DNA of 64,000 nt. It comes from Bacteroidales bacterium M8. Its GTDB lineage: Bacteria > Bacteroidota > Bacteroidia > Bacteroidales > Muribaculaceae. Where the stretch lies: NCBI GenBank assembly GCA_001689495.1, contig LUJS01000004.1, forward strand, positions 16,620-80,619, read 5' to 3'. Position numbers and translations under genes: made by a program. The notes under the pieces are model-generated. The model did not search any database, was not told the DNA's origin, and saw only the letters and a list, made by a program, of their open reading frames with translations. Positions 44,261 to 53,256 of the stretch are shown piece after piece; position 1 is the stretch's first letter; the number at the start of each line of letters is the position of its first letter.

Positions 44261-46756
44261 ATGATGACTAAAAACATCTTGAAGGGTCTGGCCCTCACGG
44301 CATTACTGTTGCCGCTGGCAACGGGCTGCGGCGAGGAGTCGGTGCTGGCCGGAGGAGACACCGGGCGCATGGCGCTCGATGTCGATTTCAAGTCAGAGCC
44401 GCTGACCGGCAAGACCGAGACGGCATCGGGTCGCGCCACGGCCGACAAGGTCGTGACCACCGACGATCTGGCGCTGAGACTGACAGGTCTGACAAACGAT
44501 TTCGAGGAAACGACATGGGAGTCGGTCTCGGCATTCGACGTGACCAAGGAATTTCCCGTAGGCACCTATAAGGTCGAGGCCTATTACGGCACCGAGACCG
44601 ACGAGGGATATGACATGCCTTATTATTATGGCTCGGACGAGATAAAGGTGCTGACCGGCAAGACCACCGGCGTGAACCTGAACGTGACTCTGGCCAACTC
44701 CATCATCAAGGTGGTCTACACCGACGCATTCAAGGAATATCTGTCCGACTACTCGTGCACGCTCCACTCAGAGGGCGGCCAGTATCTGTCTTATGACGAG
44801 ACGAGGCCCGAGGAGCTCTATATCCGTCCGGGCGAGGTGACGCTCGATGTCACCGCCACGCTGCCCAACGGCAAGGGTGGCACGTTCGAGGCCGCGCGCT
44901 TCACCGCCAAGCCCCGCTATCGCCACACGGTGACGCTCGATGTCAACGGCGGCGAGACCGGCAAGGGCATCCTCGTCGTTAAGTTTGACGACACGATGAA
45001 AGAGACCAAGGATGTCGAGATCGACCTGTCGGGCGACATCTTCTCGTCGTCGGCACCCGTGCTGACCCCCTTCGGATTCACCCCGGGCGAGACCATCAGC
45101 GTGGTCGAGGGCACCAAGGCCCCCAAAGAGCTGAGCATGAAGGCCGTAGTGCGCGGCAAGATTGAATCCGTGATGCTGACCACGGCCTCCGAGGCCCTGA
45201 TCGCTGCCGGATGGCCTGCCGAGGTCGATCTGGTCAACCCCGGCGAGAGTGTCAAGAGCAAGCTGATGGAGCTGGGCCTGAACACGCTGGGCATCTGGAA
45301 CAAGGCCGACGAGATGGGCGTGATCGACTTCACCGGCGTGGCTTCGAAGATACCCTACAAGGAGGGTGGCGACAACCTGAGCAAGTTTACCGTGGTGGTC
45401 AAGGACCGTCAGGGCAAGGTGACCGAGCCCGTCGAGCTTGCCATCAACGTCGAGCAGCTGCACCTCATCCTGACCGAGGGCGCCATCATTGCCCCGGGCG
45501 AGGCTCAACTGACCGTCGACTATAACGGCGAAAACATCGACGACGTGACGTTCAGAGGCAAGAATACCCGCAACACTTGGACCAACTTCGTCGTGAAGAG
45601 CAATGGCAAGAACGAAGCTACAGGCATGTACACAGTGGTGCTGACATTTGATGCCAAAGACTTCTCCGAGACAGGTTCAATCGAGCTTCTGGCCTCGGCA
45701 AACGGCATCGAGACCCAGACCATAATCAAGGCCCCCTCGATGGTGATTGACAGCGAGAGCATCAATGCATTTGCCAAGCGCTCTTTTGTCTCTGTCCAAT
45801 TTACAGACGAGGCAGTGGCAGCCCAGAGCAACGATGTCAAGTTTGAGGTCTCGACCGACGGCACCAACTTCACTGCTGTCGGCGGTCAGGTCCGCACCCG
45901 CGCTTCGCGCGCGGTGGTCAAGACCGTGACATACGAGGTCACCGGCCTGCAGCCTTCTACCGAATATATGATCCGTTCAGTCCTCGGCGAGGAAAAATCC
46001 CTCACAGCCAAATTCACGACCGAGGCGGCAACCGCTCTCGGTCGTAATGACAACTGCGATGCCGAAGCAACCGTAACCGCCAAGCAATCCCATTGGCAGA
46101 ACTATGCTTTTCCTAACGGTTGGGGTACAAACAATGCCATGACAACAAGTCAGGGCGGCAATTTTGCATATACACGTATTTCAGGAACCATACAGTCTGA
46201 GGATGCGAAATCCGGCAAGGCTATTGTCCTCCGCACCTGTGGTTGGGGCTCAGGAAACTCTGCTGTCGGTACTATGAGTGGAAAATGTAAATACATTGAC
46301 GCAGGCCTTTACCATCTTGGAGCCACGCGCGCCACTCGCCCGACAGGTTTTAGCAGCGTTTCAGGCCCTCTTGACACAAGCGACCTTGACTGCGGAGTAG
46401 CATTCTCGACTCGTCCCAGCGCGCTGTCTTTCCAGTACAAATACACTGCCAAAAACGCAGCCGACCATGGCGAGGCCCTCATCCGAATTCTTGACGAATC
46501 TGGCAATGTTATAGCCGAGACAAAAGAGAATCTTTCGGCACAGGGTCAATACGTGAACAAAACCGTCAATCTCGACTATGCCCCCGATGCACCGAAAGCC
46601 GCAAAAATCTATGTTCGTTTCCTCTCGACAAATGTAGAGACAGCCCTCACCAAAAATTCAGACTGGCTCACGCCTCCTCCTTTTGGTGGGAATCTTGGCA
46701 AAGGCACGTATATGGGTTCTCAGCTCTATATCGACGACATCGAATTAATCTATTAA
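44261..46756 (+). CDS. DUF4493/PCMD-type surface lipoprotein (first of three)
   Basis: An 831-residue lipoprotein with lipobox LATGCGEES (Cys23); the acidic residues just after the Cys resemble the surface-export signal of Bacteroidetes. The region from about 28 (GDTGRMALDVDFKSEPL) through 260 looks like the DUF4493 fold. Ig-like and fibronectin-like repeats follow, and from about 600 a PCMD-like domain with LSFQYKYTAKNAADHGEALI and SQLYIDDIELIY as the end. Codon use becomes less GC-rich after about 45600. Function is unknown; glycan or surface interaction is guesswork. Confidence 0.7.
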   Translation: MMTKNILKGLALTALLLPLATGCGEESVLAGGDTGRMALDVDFKSEPLTGKTETASGRATADKVVTTDDLALRLTGLTNDFEETTWESVSAFDVTKEFPVGTYKVEAYYGTETDEGYDMPYYYGSDEIKVLTGKTTGVNLNVTLANSIIKVVYTDAFKEYLSDYSCTLHSEGGQYLSYDETRPEELYIRPGEVTLDVTATLPNGKGGTFEAARFTAKPRYRHTVTLDVNGGETGKGILVVKFDDTMKETKDVEIDLSGDIFSSSAPVLTPFGFTPGETISVVEGTKAPKELSMKAVVRGKIESVMLTTASEALIAAGWPAEVDLVNPGESVKSKLMELGLNTLGIWNKADEMGVIDFTGVASKIPYKEGGDNLSKFTVVVKDRQGKVTEPVELAINVEQLHLILTEGAIIAPGEAQLTVDYNGENIDDVTFRGKNTRNTWTNFVVKSNGKNEATGMYTVVLTFDAKDFSETGSIELLASANGIETQTIIKAPSMVIDSESINAFAKRSFVSVQFTDEAVAAQSNDVKFEVSTDGTNFTAVGGQVRTRASRAVVKTVTYEVTGLQPSTEYMIRSVLGEEKSLTAKFTTEAATALGRNDNCDAEATVTAKQSHWQNYAFPNGWGTNNAMTTSQGGNFAYTRISGTIQSEDAKSGKAIVLRTCGWGSGNSAVGTMSGKCKYIDAGLYHLGATRATRPTGFSSVSGPLDTSDLDCGVAFSTRPSALSFQYKYTAKNAADHGEALIRILDESGNVIAETKENLSAQGQYVNKTVNLDYAPDAPKAAKIYVRFLSTNVETALTKNSDWLTPPPFGGNLGKGTYMGSQLYIDDIELIY

Positions 46757-46768
46757 CCGCAAACGACA

Positions 46769-48097
46769 ATGAAAAACAAGATATTTTCACTGCTGTTCAC
46801 ACTGGTGGCCGTGTTCGCGCTGACGGGATGTGACGACTGGGAGCCCGGACAGCAGAAATTTGCCGCCAATACAGGCGGAGTCAATCTTGGCGGACTCACC
46901 GTTACCGTCAATGACAAAACCACACCCTCGAGCCGTGCGGGTGTCGACACTTCAAACTATCTGGTGAGCATAGTCGACAAGGCCGGCAACACCGTGACAT
47001 ATAACGGCACCGAATGTTCGTGGACATTCAAGGACATGCCCGAGGTGATGACTCTCCCCGTGGTTGAAGGAGATAACCCTTACAAGGTGATTGTCCGCAG
47101 CCACGCCGTACAGAAGGCCGAGTGGTCGCACCCCTATTTTGAGGGCGAGAAGGAATTTTCAGTAAACAACGGCGAGATCACATCCATCGGCACCGTGACC
47201 TGCAAGTTTGCCGCCATCAAGGTCGATGTCAAGTTTGACGATAAGATTCTCGCCACCGTCACCGACCCCAAGGCCCGTGTCGTGGCCAACGACGAGGGCG
47301 AGCTGACATGGACCGCCACCGAGACCCGCTCAGGCTATTACGAGGCCATCGACGGCAGCCAGACTCTGGTGGCCGAGTTTACCGGCACCTTCAACGGTCA
47401 GCCCGTCACCCGCATCAAGGAGTTTACGGATGTCGAGAAGGGCAAGTATTATATAATCAACTTCACCCTCAAGACCGGCCCCGGCATCCCTGACGAGACA
47501 GGCACTATCGACCCCAACGGCGGCATCACCATTGACAGCACCATCGAGGAGAGCGACGAGAACGGCAATGTCGACGCCCCCACCACTCCCGAGAACCCCA
47601 ACGACCGCCCCGACAAGGAGGAGTGGCCCGAAGAGCCCACGCCTCCCGGACCCGATGAGCCCGGCCCCGACGAGCCCGGACAGGATGAGCCAATCGAGAT
47701 TACATGCGCCACAATGCCCGATTTCTCGAAATATTATCCTATCACACTACCTTCTTACGAGCTTGTCATCGGATCCAAGAATCCGCTGTCACATCTTTAT
47801 GTAGAAATAATTTCTGACTATCTCACAGAAGATTTTCTGCAGAGTGTAGAATTGTCCAGCAAATTCGACCTTGCCGAACCCGGAGATCTTGATTCAGCAC
47901 TCAAAGACAGTTTTGGATTCCCAACCAAAGAAGGTGTTATCGGTCAGACGGAAGTTAAATTCAATCTAACCCCTTTCATCCCGCTCTTGGAACTTGGCAA
48001 AGGTGAAGGTGTGACAAAGCACACATTCAAACTGAGAGTCGTAGACAACGAGAATAACGAAAAAACAGTCGAACTCAAATTTGACGCAGAACTCTAA
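46769..48097 (+). CDS. DUF4493-type lipoprotein with Pro/Glu linker (second of three)
   Basis: A 442-residue lipoprotein, lipobox LTGCDDWE (Cys21). An N-terminal DUF4493-like domain (GLTVTVNDKTTPSSRAGVD) extends to about 235. A Pro/Asp/Glu-rich linker follows, with PGPDEPGPDEPGQDE as its core, and then a short C-terminal domain of about 130 residues (YPITLPSYELVIGSKNP to VELKFDAEL). It lacks the PCMD domain of its neighbours. It is 12 bases after the first gene, and its stop overlaps the next start (TAATG). Confidence 0.68.
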   Translation: MKNKIFSLLFTLVAVFALTGCDDWEPGQQKFAANTGGVNLGGLTVTVNDKTTPSSRAGVDTSNYLVSIVDKAGNTVTYNGTECSWTFKDMPEVMTLPVVEGDNPYKVIVRSHAVQKAEWSHPYFEGEKEFSVNNGEITSIGTVTCKFAAIKVDVKFDDKILATVTDPKARVVANDEGELTWTATETRSGYYEAIDGSQTLVAEFTGTFNGQPVTRIKEFTDVEKGKYYIINFTLKTGPGIPDETGTIDPNGGITIDSTIEESDENGNVDAPTTPENPNDRPDKEEWPEEPTPPGPDEPGPDEPGQDEPIEITCATMPDFSKYYPITLPSYELVIGSKNPLSHLYVEIISDYLTEDFLQSVELSSKFDLAEPGDLDSALKDSFGFPTKEGVIGQTEVKFNLTPFIPLLELGKGEGVTKHTFKLRVVDNENNEKTVELKFDAEL

Positions 48098-50292
48098 TGA
48101 AAAAGTCATTATTATATATATCCGCCGCCCTGTTGCTCGGAGCCACGGCCACAAGCTGCCGCGACGAGCATCTGATCACCGAGGGCGAGGGCAGGATGAT
48201 GCTCGAGACATCCATCATGTCTGATGTCAAGGTGGTGAGCCGCGCCCTGACTGCCGAGCAAAACGAGGAGCTCTGCAACAAGGCCCTCATCTGGATCTCG
48301 GACCCCAAGAAAGGCCTCATCTACAGATATGACGGTCTGGCCGCATTCCCCCAGCAGGGTCTCCCCCTCCCCACCGGCAACTATGCCGTCGAGGCGTGGA
48401 CCGGCGACTCGGTACCCGCTTCGTGGGAGTATAAACGCTATCGCGGCTATCAGGAATTCGAGATAACCCGTGGAGTCAATACCAACGTCGAGCTGACATG
48501 CCCCATACGCAACACCGTGGTGAGCGTGAAATATGGCGACAAGGTGGCCGAGGTGCTCTCTGACCTCAAGCTGACCGTATCGCTCAACGACGGTATCACC
48601 GACGGGTCGCACGGCCTGACATACGAGGGCCTGACACCCGCCAAGGGCTACTATATGCTCAACTCGAGGACCAAAGGCTTTGTCTGGACCCTCGAGGGCA
48701 CCGAGGCAAGCGGCAAGCCGTTCAGCAAGAGCGGCGAATACAAGGACGCCGACGTGGCCGATGCCCCCTATCTGGCACAGACGACAGAATATGTCTTCAA
48801 CATCAAGTATGACGTGAAGGGCGAGGTCGAGATTGGCGGTGCCTACTTCTCGATCGAAGTCGAGCCCGAGCCTGTCAAGGGCGAAGACCGCGAGGTGCTC
48901 GTAGTGCTTGCACCCGAGATAAAGGGATCGGGCTTCGACCTGAGCCAGACCATCATGGGCGAGCCCGGCAACGCCGACCCGCAGTCGATAGTCATCAACG
49001 GCGCCGCACCCCTCGACCGTGTCGAGATTGCAGGCTCGCTGCTCACGGCCGCCGGACTCGCACCCGACTATGACCTGATAGGCATGGAGTCGCAGCACGA
49101 GACCGAGCTCGAGGCCAAGGGATTCATGATACAGCGATTCTATCAGAACGAGAACAAGTCCGAGCTGACCAACATGCGACTGGTGATGTCGGCAGAGTTC
49201 TTCAACGCCATCCCTCAGGGCGACTATGAGATGAGCATCAAGGCCACCGACATCGAGGGCCAGACATCGAGCGCAGTGTTCAGCATATCCCTTAGCAATG
49301 CTGCCGCCATACTCAACGCAGCTACGGATGTCACCTTTACTTCTGCCAAGATTTCGGCCACACTCGCCGATGGCACAGCCACATTCGGGCGTCTTGGATT
49401 CGAATATCACAAAGCCGGTGAGGCATGGACTTTTGTAGAAGGCGTGCGCGAAGGTACATTGCTGACAGCCGAGTTGACTGGTCTTGCAGATGGTACGACC
49501 TATGAATATCGTGTCGTTGCTGATGATTTCACATCCAAAGAACTCACATTTAGCACCGAGGCTTACCCGCAGCTCCCCAATGCAGGATTTGAATACTGGT
49601 CTACAGCCGGCGATAAGAATCACGCTGTTCCATTTGGCGCAGGCCAATCCAAATTCTGGGATTCCGGCAATCAGGGGTCAATGACAATGAGCATCAATGT
49701 CACCACTGCAGATGCAACAATCAAGCATTCGGGCAATTACTCAGCCAAGCTCGAATCAGCATATCCGAGCTTGATAGGCATAGGCAAATTTGCTGCAGGC
49801 AATATATTTGTCGGAGAGTATCTTAAGACTGCCGGTACTGATGGAGAACTCGGCTGGGGTCGTCCGTGGACCGCTAAACCCAAGGCTCTCAAAGGATATG
49901 TCAAATACAAGCCTGTATTAATTAACAAGGTTGGTAAAAACGCCCCTGCAGAGTATGTTAAGGGCGAAATGGACCGTGGCATAATCTACATCGCCCTTCT
50001 CAATGGTGAGCTCAAAGAATACAACGGCACGAAAGTGTGGCCTGTGATAATCAAGACCAAGACACAGGAACTCTTCGACAAAAACGCCTCGAATGTAATC
50101 GCGTACGGTGAAAAAGTGTTTACCGAGACCGAGGGTGAAGGCATGATTGAGTTTGAAATACCTCTCACCGACATGAATCCCGGTACAGTTTCCTATCTCA
50201 TGATTACCGCTTCGGCCTCAAAAGGCGGCGACTATTTCTCGGGCGGAGTCGGCTCGACCATGTGGCTCGATGATCTTGAACTTGTCTATTAA
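48097..50292 (+). CDS. DUF4493/PCMD-domain lipoprotein (third of three)
   Basis: A 731-residue lipoprotein, lipobox ATSCRDEH (Cys21). The N-terminal ~250 residues resemble the other two (EGEGRMMLETSIMSD; NYAVEAWTGDSVPASW). Ig/FN3-like repeats follow, and the C-terminal PCMD domain starts near 490 with NAGFEYWSTAG and closes with GSTMWLDDLELVY. PCMD means putative carbohydrate metabolism domain, a name given by structure, without a proven activity. It ends the operon and a strong terminator follows. Confidence 0.72.
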   Translation: MKKSLLYISAALLLGATATSCRDEHLITEGEGRMMLETSIMSDVKVVSRALTAEQNEELCNKALIWISDPKKGLIYRYDGLAAFPQQGLPLPTGNYAVEAWTGDSVPASWEYKRYRGYQEFEITRGVNTNVELTCPIRNTVVSVKYGDKVAEVLSDLKLTVSLNDGITDGSHGLTYEGLTPAKGYYMLNSRTKGFVWTLEGTEASGKPFSKSGEYKDADVADAPYLAQTTEYVFNIKYDVKGEVEIGGAYFSIEVEPEPVKGEDREVLVVLAPEIKGSGFDLSQTIMGEPGNADPQSIVINGAAPLDRVEIAGSLLTAAGLAPDYDLIGMESQHETELEAKGFMIQRFYQNENKSELTNMRLVMSAEFFNAIPQGDYEMSIKATDIEGQTSSAVFSISLSNAAAILNAATDVTFTSAKISATLADGTATFGRLGFEYHKAGEAWTFVEGVREGTLLTAELTGLADGTTYEYRVVADDFTSKELTFSTEAYPQLPNAGFEYWSTAGDKNHAVPFGAGQSKFWDSGNQGSMTMSINVTTADATIKHSGNYSAKLESAYPSLIGIGKFAAGNIFVGEYLKTAGTDGELGWGRPWTAKPKALKGYVKYKPVLINKVGKNAPAEYVKGEMDRGIIYIALLNGELKEYNGTKVWPVIIKTKTQELFDKNASNVIAYGEKVFTETEGEGMIEFEIPLTDMNPGTVSYLMITASASKGGDYFSGGVGSTMWLDDLELVY

Positions 50293-50316
50293 ACGATAAC
50301 AGACAACGATACGGAT

Positions 50317-50359
50317 TTCGACCTCCGGGCTGCTTGGCCCGGAGGTCGAACTGTTTTTT
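50317..50359 (+). terminator. Strong terminator after lipoprotein cluster
   Basis: TTCGACCTCCGGGC and GCCCGGAGGTCGAA pair perfectly over 14 bp around TGCTTG, followed by CTG and six T. Confidence 0.92.
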
Positions 50360-50403
50360 GACCTGTCGAGGGAACAAGGCGCGAGCGAGGGGTGTTTTAA
50401 GTA

Positions 50404-50605
50404 TAGAATGTCGCGCGCGCGACATCGGCGGGCATCATCCCGCACACCCGGGGCATCCCCCGGGACAGACATGACAAGCGCGAAACGACCCATCCCCGCA
50501 AGGGGCAGACCGATGTGGCGGGGACCCCGGACGGCATGGCCGCGACGGGGTCGACCCCGCCGCCCTGACAGCAGAAAACTGCGGTCGGAGACCGCCCAAG
50601 AACAT
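50404..50605. other. GC-rich region with many short palindromes before guaD
   Basis: No gene is supported here, although one reading frame stays open into guaD. Five potential stems were found by eye: ATGTCGCGCGCGCGACAT (18-base palindrome, 50408-50425), GCGGG-CATCAT-CCCGC, CCCGGGG-CATC-CCCCGGG, CGGGGTCGACCCCG, and GCGGTC-GGA-GACCGC. It may be a structured leader RNA or a repeat relic. Confidence 0.55.
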
Positions 50606-50635
50606 ATTTATCATTCACCTCTAATTGTTTCAACT

Positions 50636-51121
50636 ATGACCGAAATAACTCCACGCGACCGCAGATTCATGCAAGAGGCCATAGACCTGTCGATAGACAA
50701 CATCGACATGGGTGGCGGACCGTTTGGCGCCGTGATAGTCGACGCCGAGGGCAACCGAGTGTCGACGGGCGTCAACACCGTGACCCGCGACTGCGACCCC
50801 ACGGCCCACGCCGAGGTCAACGCCGTGCGCGCCGCCTCGAGAAAGCTGGGCTCGTTCAAGCTGACGGGATGCACGGTCTACTCGTCGTGCGAGCCGTGCC
50901 CCATGTGCCTGAGCGCGCTCTATTGGGCCGGGGTGTCGAGGCTGTTCTACGGCAACACCAAGGCCGACGCCAAGGCTATAGACTTTGACGACTCGTTCAT
51001 CTACGACCAGCTCGAGCTGCCCCCGTCCCGGCGCTCCATACCGTCGCATCAGCTGATGCACGACGAGGCGATAAAGGCTTTCGAGAAATGGGATAAATCA
51101 ACCGACAAAACTCCATATTGA
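50636..51121 (+). CDS. guaD: Guanine deaminase (GuaD type)
   Basis: A 161-residue cytidine-deaminase-fold enzyme, closest in pattern to Bacillus GuaD, which turns guanine into xanthine. The motif DPTAHAEVNAVR gives His58 and Glu60, and SCEPCPMCLSALYWAG gives Cys88 and Cys91. The C-terminal FDDSFIYDQLELP plus RRSIPSHQL matches the domain-swapped GuaD tail and argues against tRNA adenosine deaminase (TadA). The ATG at 50636 was chosen; the frame is open to 50408, but that extension is the palindrome-rich region. Confidence 0.85.
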   Translation: MTEITPRDRRFMQEAIDLSIDNIDMGGGPFGAVIVDAEGNRVSTGVNTVTRDCDPTAHAEVNAVRAASRKLGSFKLTGCTVYSSCEPCPMCLSALYWAGVSRLFYGNTKADAKAIDFDDSFIYDQLELPPSRRSIPSHQLMHDEAIKAFEKWDKSTDKTPY

Positions 51122-51123
51122 CC

Positions 51124-51336
51124 ATGTCACGCTCTCCTCGATCATTGCGGCGCCGCCTGCTGGCGGCAGTCGTTGCCGTGGCCGCAGCCGCGGCGCTGTC
51201 GGCCTGTTCCAACTGGTGGATAGGCTCGGGCGGCTGGGGTGTGTCAGAGACACTGCCCGGCGGTGTCAACGTAGGCATCAACGCTCCGTGGAACGTGCCT
51301 CAGGGCCCTCCCCCACCGCCGTATCCTTATTACTAA
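51124..51336 (+). CDS. Tiny lipoprotein with Trp/Gly core and Pro/Tyr tail
   Basis: A 70-residue protein. An Arg-rich n-region (MSRSPRSLRRRLL) and Ala-rich hydrophobic stretch lead to a lipobox LSACSNW (Cys28), so only about 43 residues are exported (SNWWIGSGGWGVSETLPGGV to the Pro-rich tail PPPPPYPYY). The ATG at 51124 lies two bases past the guaD stop. Family not recognised; function unknown. Confidence 0.6.
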   Translation: MSRSPRSLRRRLLAAVVAVAAAAALSACSNWWIGSGGWGVSETLPGGVNVGINAPWNVPQGPPPPPYPYY

Positions 51337-51350
51337 GACTGATAGGTCTG

Positions 51351-51405
51351 ATAAGACAAATGGGGCCGATAGGTTTTGCCAACCTATCGGCCCCGGTTGT
51401 CTTAT
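51351..51405. terminator. Long bidirectional hairpin between convergent genes
   Basis: Inner stem GGGGCCGATAGGTT / AACCTATCGGCCCC (51362-51375 and 51381-51394, loop TTGCC) and an outer stem ATAAGACAA / TTGTCTTAT. There is no T-run, so termination in either direction is assumed from position and strength. Confidence 0.65.
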
Positions 51406-51424
51406 TGGTCCCATGCCCCCTGTC

Positions 51425-52381
51425 CTAATAGACCAGCCCCATGTTGTCGAGCCATAGGGTCATGTCGATGGTGCCGACATAGGGCTCGCCCTGTGCGGCC
51501 GAGGCCATGACCATGAGGTGCGTGGGGGTGGCGTCGGCGGTGTCCCAGCCCTCCTCGACCACGGGCACCATCTTGCCCTTGCTGTTGAGGGCATAATAGC
51601 TCTTTTCGGCGGGGATGAGGCCCATGTATGGCTTGTAGCCTGCGTGGGCGGTGATGTCGCCATACCATACGGGTATCTCGTAGCCGTTGACCCAGCCCGA
51701 GGTCGACTTGTCGAACAGGCGTCGGCCCGTGCCTACGCGCTTGGCGTGTATGTTGCCGTCGGCATCCTCCCAGCGTCGCTGCAGTATTATGTAGACCTCG
51801 GCCTTGTCATGGCCGGGCAGGGTGCGCTTCTTGCCGAATCCGCTCGAGTAGAGGCGCTGGTTGCCCGGCGGTATGACGAGGCGATAGTCGAAGCGCAGTG
51901 CCTTGGGACGCCCCGTGAAGGGTATGCCCATCTCCATCTTGGTGTAGGGATTCTTGGTAGACTTGATGGGCTCGAACATACGGCCGAGAAAGATAGAGCC
52001 GGCCACGGTGACGTCGATGTTGAGCATCCCGACGGCCTTGCAGTTCTCGAGTATGGTGCCGAGGCGGGCGCACTTGCCGTGGCCGGGACGGTCGTCGGGA
52101 AAGACGGCGTTGCTCCCCTTGACCACGCCCATCATCTTGGCATAGACATTGGATGTGGCCCACGGCGATCCGCCCATGGGGGTGTATGCCTTGTTGCCCT
52201 CGACGGTGGCGTCGGGGCCTATCTCGTAGAGGGTCTTTTCCTTGCCTCCGATCAGCGACGACTCCTTGATGTCGCGCTTGACCCATGTATTGAAATCGCC
52301 GTACTTGAGCAGTTCGAAGCGCTGGGCCTGTGCCGTGACGGCCGCCGCCAGTGTCAGCAGGATGGTTGCGATCTTTTTCAT
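51425..52381 (-). CDS. PCMD-domain exported protein
   Basis: A 318-residue protein with signal peptide (MKKIATILLTLAAAVTAQAQ), not a lipoprotein. The mature part matches the PCMD domain: start FELLKYGDFNTWVKRDIKES, core LRFDYRLVIPPGNQR and the end GTIDMTLWLDNMGLVY, similar to the C-terminus of the 48097-50292 protein. The ATG at 52381 was taken rather than 52426. It starts five bases after the stop of the DUF3943 gene, so it belongs to the minus-strand envelope operon. Activity unknown. Confidence 0.72.
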   Translation of the reverse strand: MKKIATILLTLAAAVTAQAQRFELLKYGDFNTWVKRDIKESSLIGGKEKTLYEIGPDATVEGNKAYTPMGGSPWATSNVYAKMMGVVKGSNAVFPDDRPGHGKCARLGTILENCKAVGMLNIDVTVAGSIFLGRMFEPIKSTKNPYTKMEMGIPFTGRPKALRFDYRLVIPPGNQRLYSSGFGKKRTLPGHDKAEVYIILQRRWEDADGNIHAKRVGTGRRLFDKSTSGWVNGYEIPVWYGDITAHAGYKPYMGLIPAEKSYYALNSKGKMVPVVEEGWDTADATPTHLMVMASAAQGEPYVGTIDMTLWLDNMGLVY

Positions 52382-52386
52382 AATCC

Positions 52387-53256
52387 TTAGAAGTTGACAG
52401 TTAATGTAAATCCGGGTGCTCCGCACGCCCCCACGGGCGTGAGCGAAGACTCGACACCGGGCCTCTTGCGTGCGTCGCGCCCCAGATGGAGGCGGCGGGT
52501 GTCGCTGCCGCGAAACAGGTTGACCACCTCGTTGACGGGATCGACCAGAAAGACCACGATGTTACCTAAAATTCGAGAGCCGCACAGCGTGTAGTCGTGT
52601 CCCACGATGTCGCGCTTGACGCGGTAGAACGCCTCGCCTATGCAGCTGCCTATGACGGGCGTGATGAACAGATCCTGATATGAGGGGCGCTCCATGAATG
52701 CCTCGATGCCGAACTCCCAGCCGATGTTGGATATGAGCGTGCTGTAGAGCATCGAGCGCCAGAAGCCGAATCCGCACGAGCGGGCGGCCATGAAGTAGAC
52801 GGCGCCGGCATAGGGGTGGAGCACATAGTTGAATATGAACTTGTCGTGGTCCCACTCGGGGCCCTCCTTGATGACGTGGTTGTACCAGCGCTTGAACAGC
52901 GGGGTGTCCTGAAGCTCGGCGCGGTTCCATGCCGTGGCGTCCTCGGGCAGGCACTCGAGCACGAACAGCGTGCCGACAAAGGCGCCGGTGAGCACGCCGG
53001 TGTTGGCCCACAGGCGGCCCCAGTTGGGATTGACGTTCTTGTTCTGCGAGTATGGTTGGGCATAGATGTTGTCATAGATGCTCTTCTGCGGCTTGGGGGC
53101 GGGCAGCGGATGGAAGGCACTGTCCGTCATCGTCACGAGAGACGTGTCGGGGGCGGCGGCGGGGGTGTCGGCGCCGACGCTGTCGGCGAGCTCGGAGGCG
53201 CTGACTGCGACCGTGGCGAGCATCGCGATGATGAGTGTGAGGAGTCGGGTTTTCAT
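52387..53256 (-). CDS. DUF3943 membrane-associated protein
   Basis: A 289-residue protein with signal peptide (MKTRLLTLIIAMLATVAVSA) and the DUF3943 core: WNRAELQDTPLFKRWYNHV, then GPEWDHDKFIFNYVLHPYAG and FYRVKRDIVGHDYT. A hydrophobic middle (NTGVLTGAFVGTLFVLECL) gives one membrane segment. The ATG at 53256 overlaps the stop of the phosphoethanolamine transferase gene by four bases. The open frame to 54231 belongs to that gene. Function unknown. Confidence 0.78.
   Translation of the reverse strand: MKTRLLTLIIAMLATVAVSASELADSVGADTPAAAPDTSLVTMTDSAFHPLPAPKPQKSIYDNIYAQPYSQNKNVNPNWGRLWANTGVLTGAFVGTLFVLECLPEDATAWNRAELQDTPLFKRWYNHVIKEGPEWDHDKFIFNYVLHPYAGAVYFMAARSCGFGFWRSMLYSTLISNIGWEFGIEAFMERPSYQDLFITPVIGSCIGEAFYRVKRDIVGHDYTLCGSRILGNIVVFLVDPVNEVVNLFRGSDTRRLHLGRDARKRPGVESSLTPVGACGAPGFTLTVNF

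Noticed and set aside
50408..50635. N-terminal extension of guaD
   Set aside because: The extension is Arg/Pro-rich noise from the palindrome region; GuaD homologues start near the ATG at 50636.
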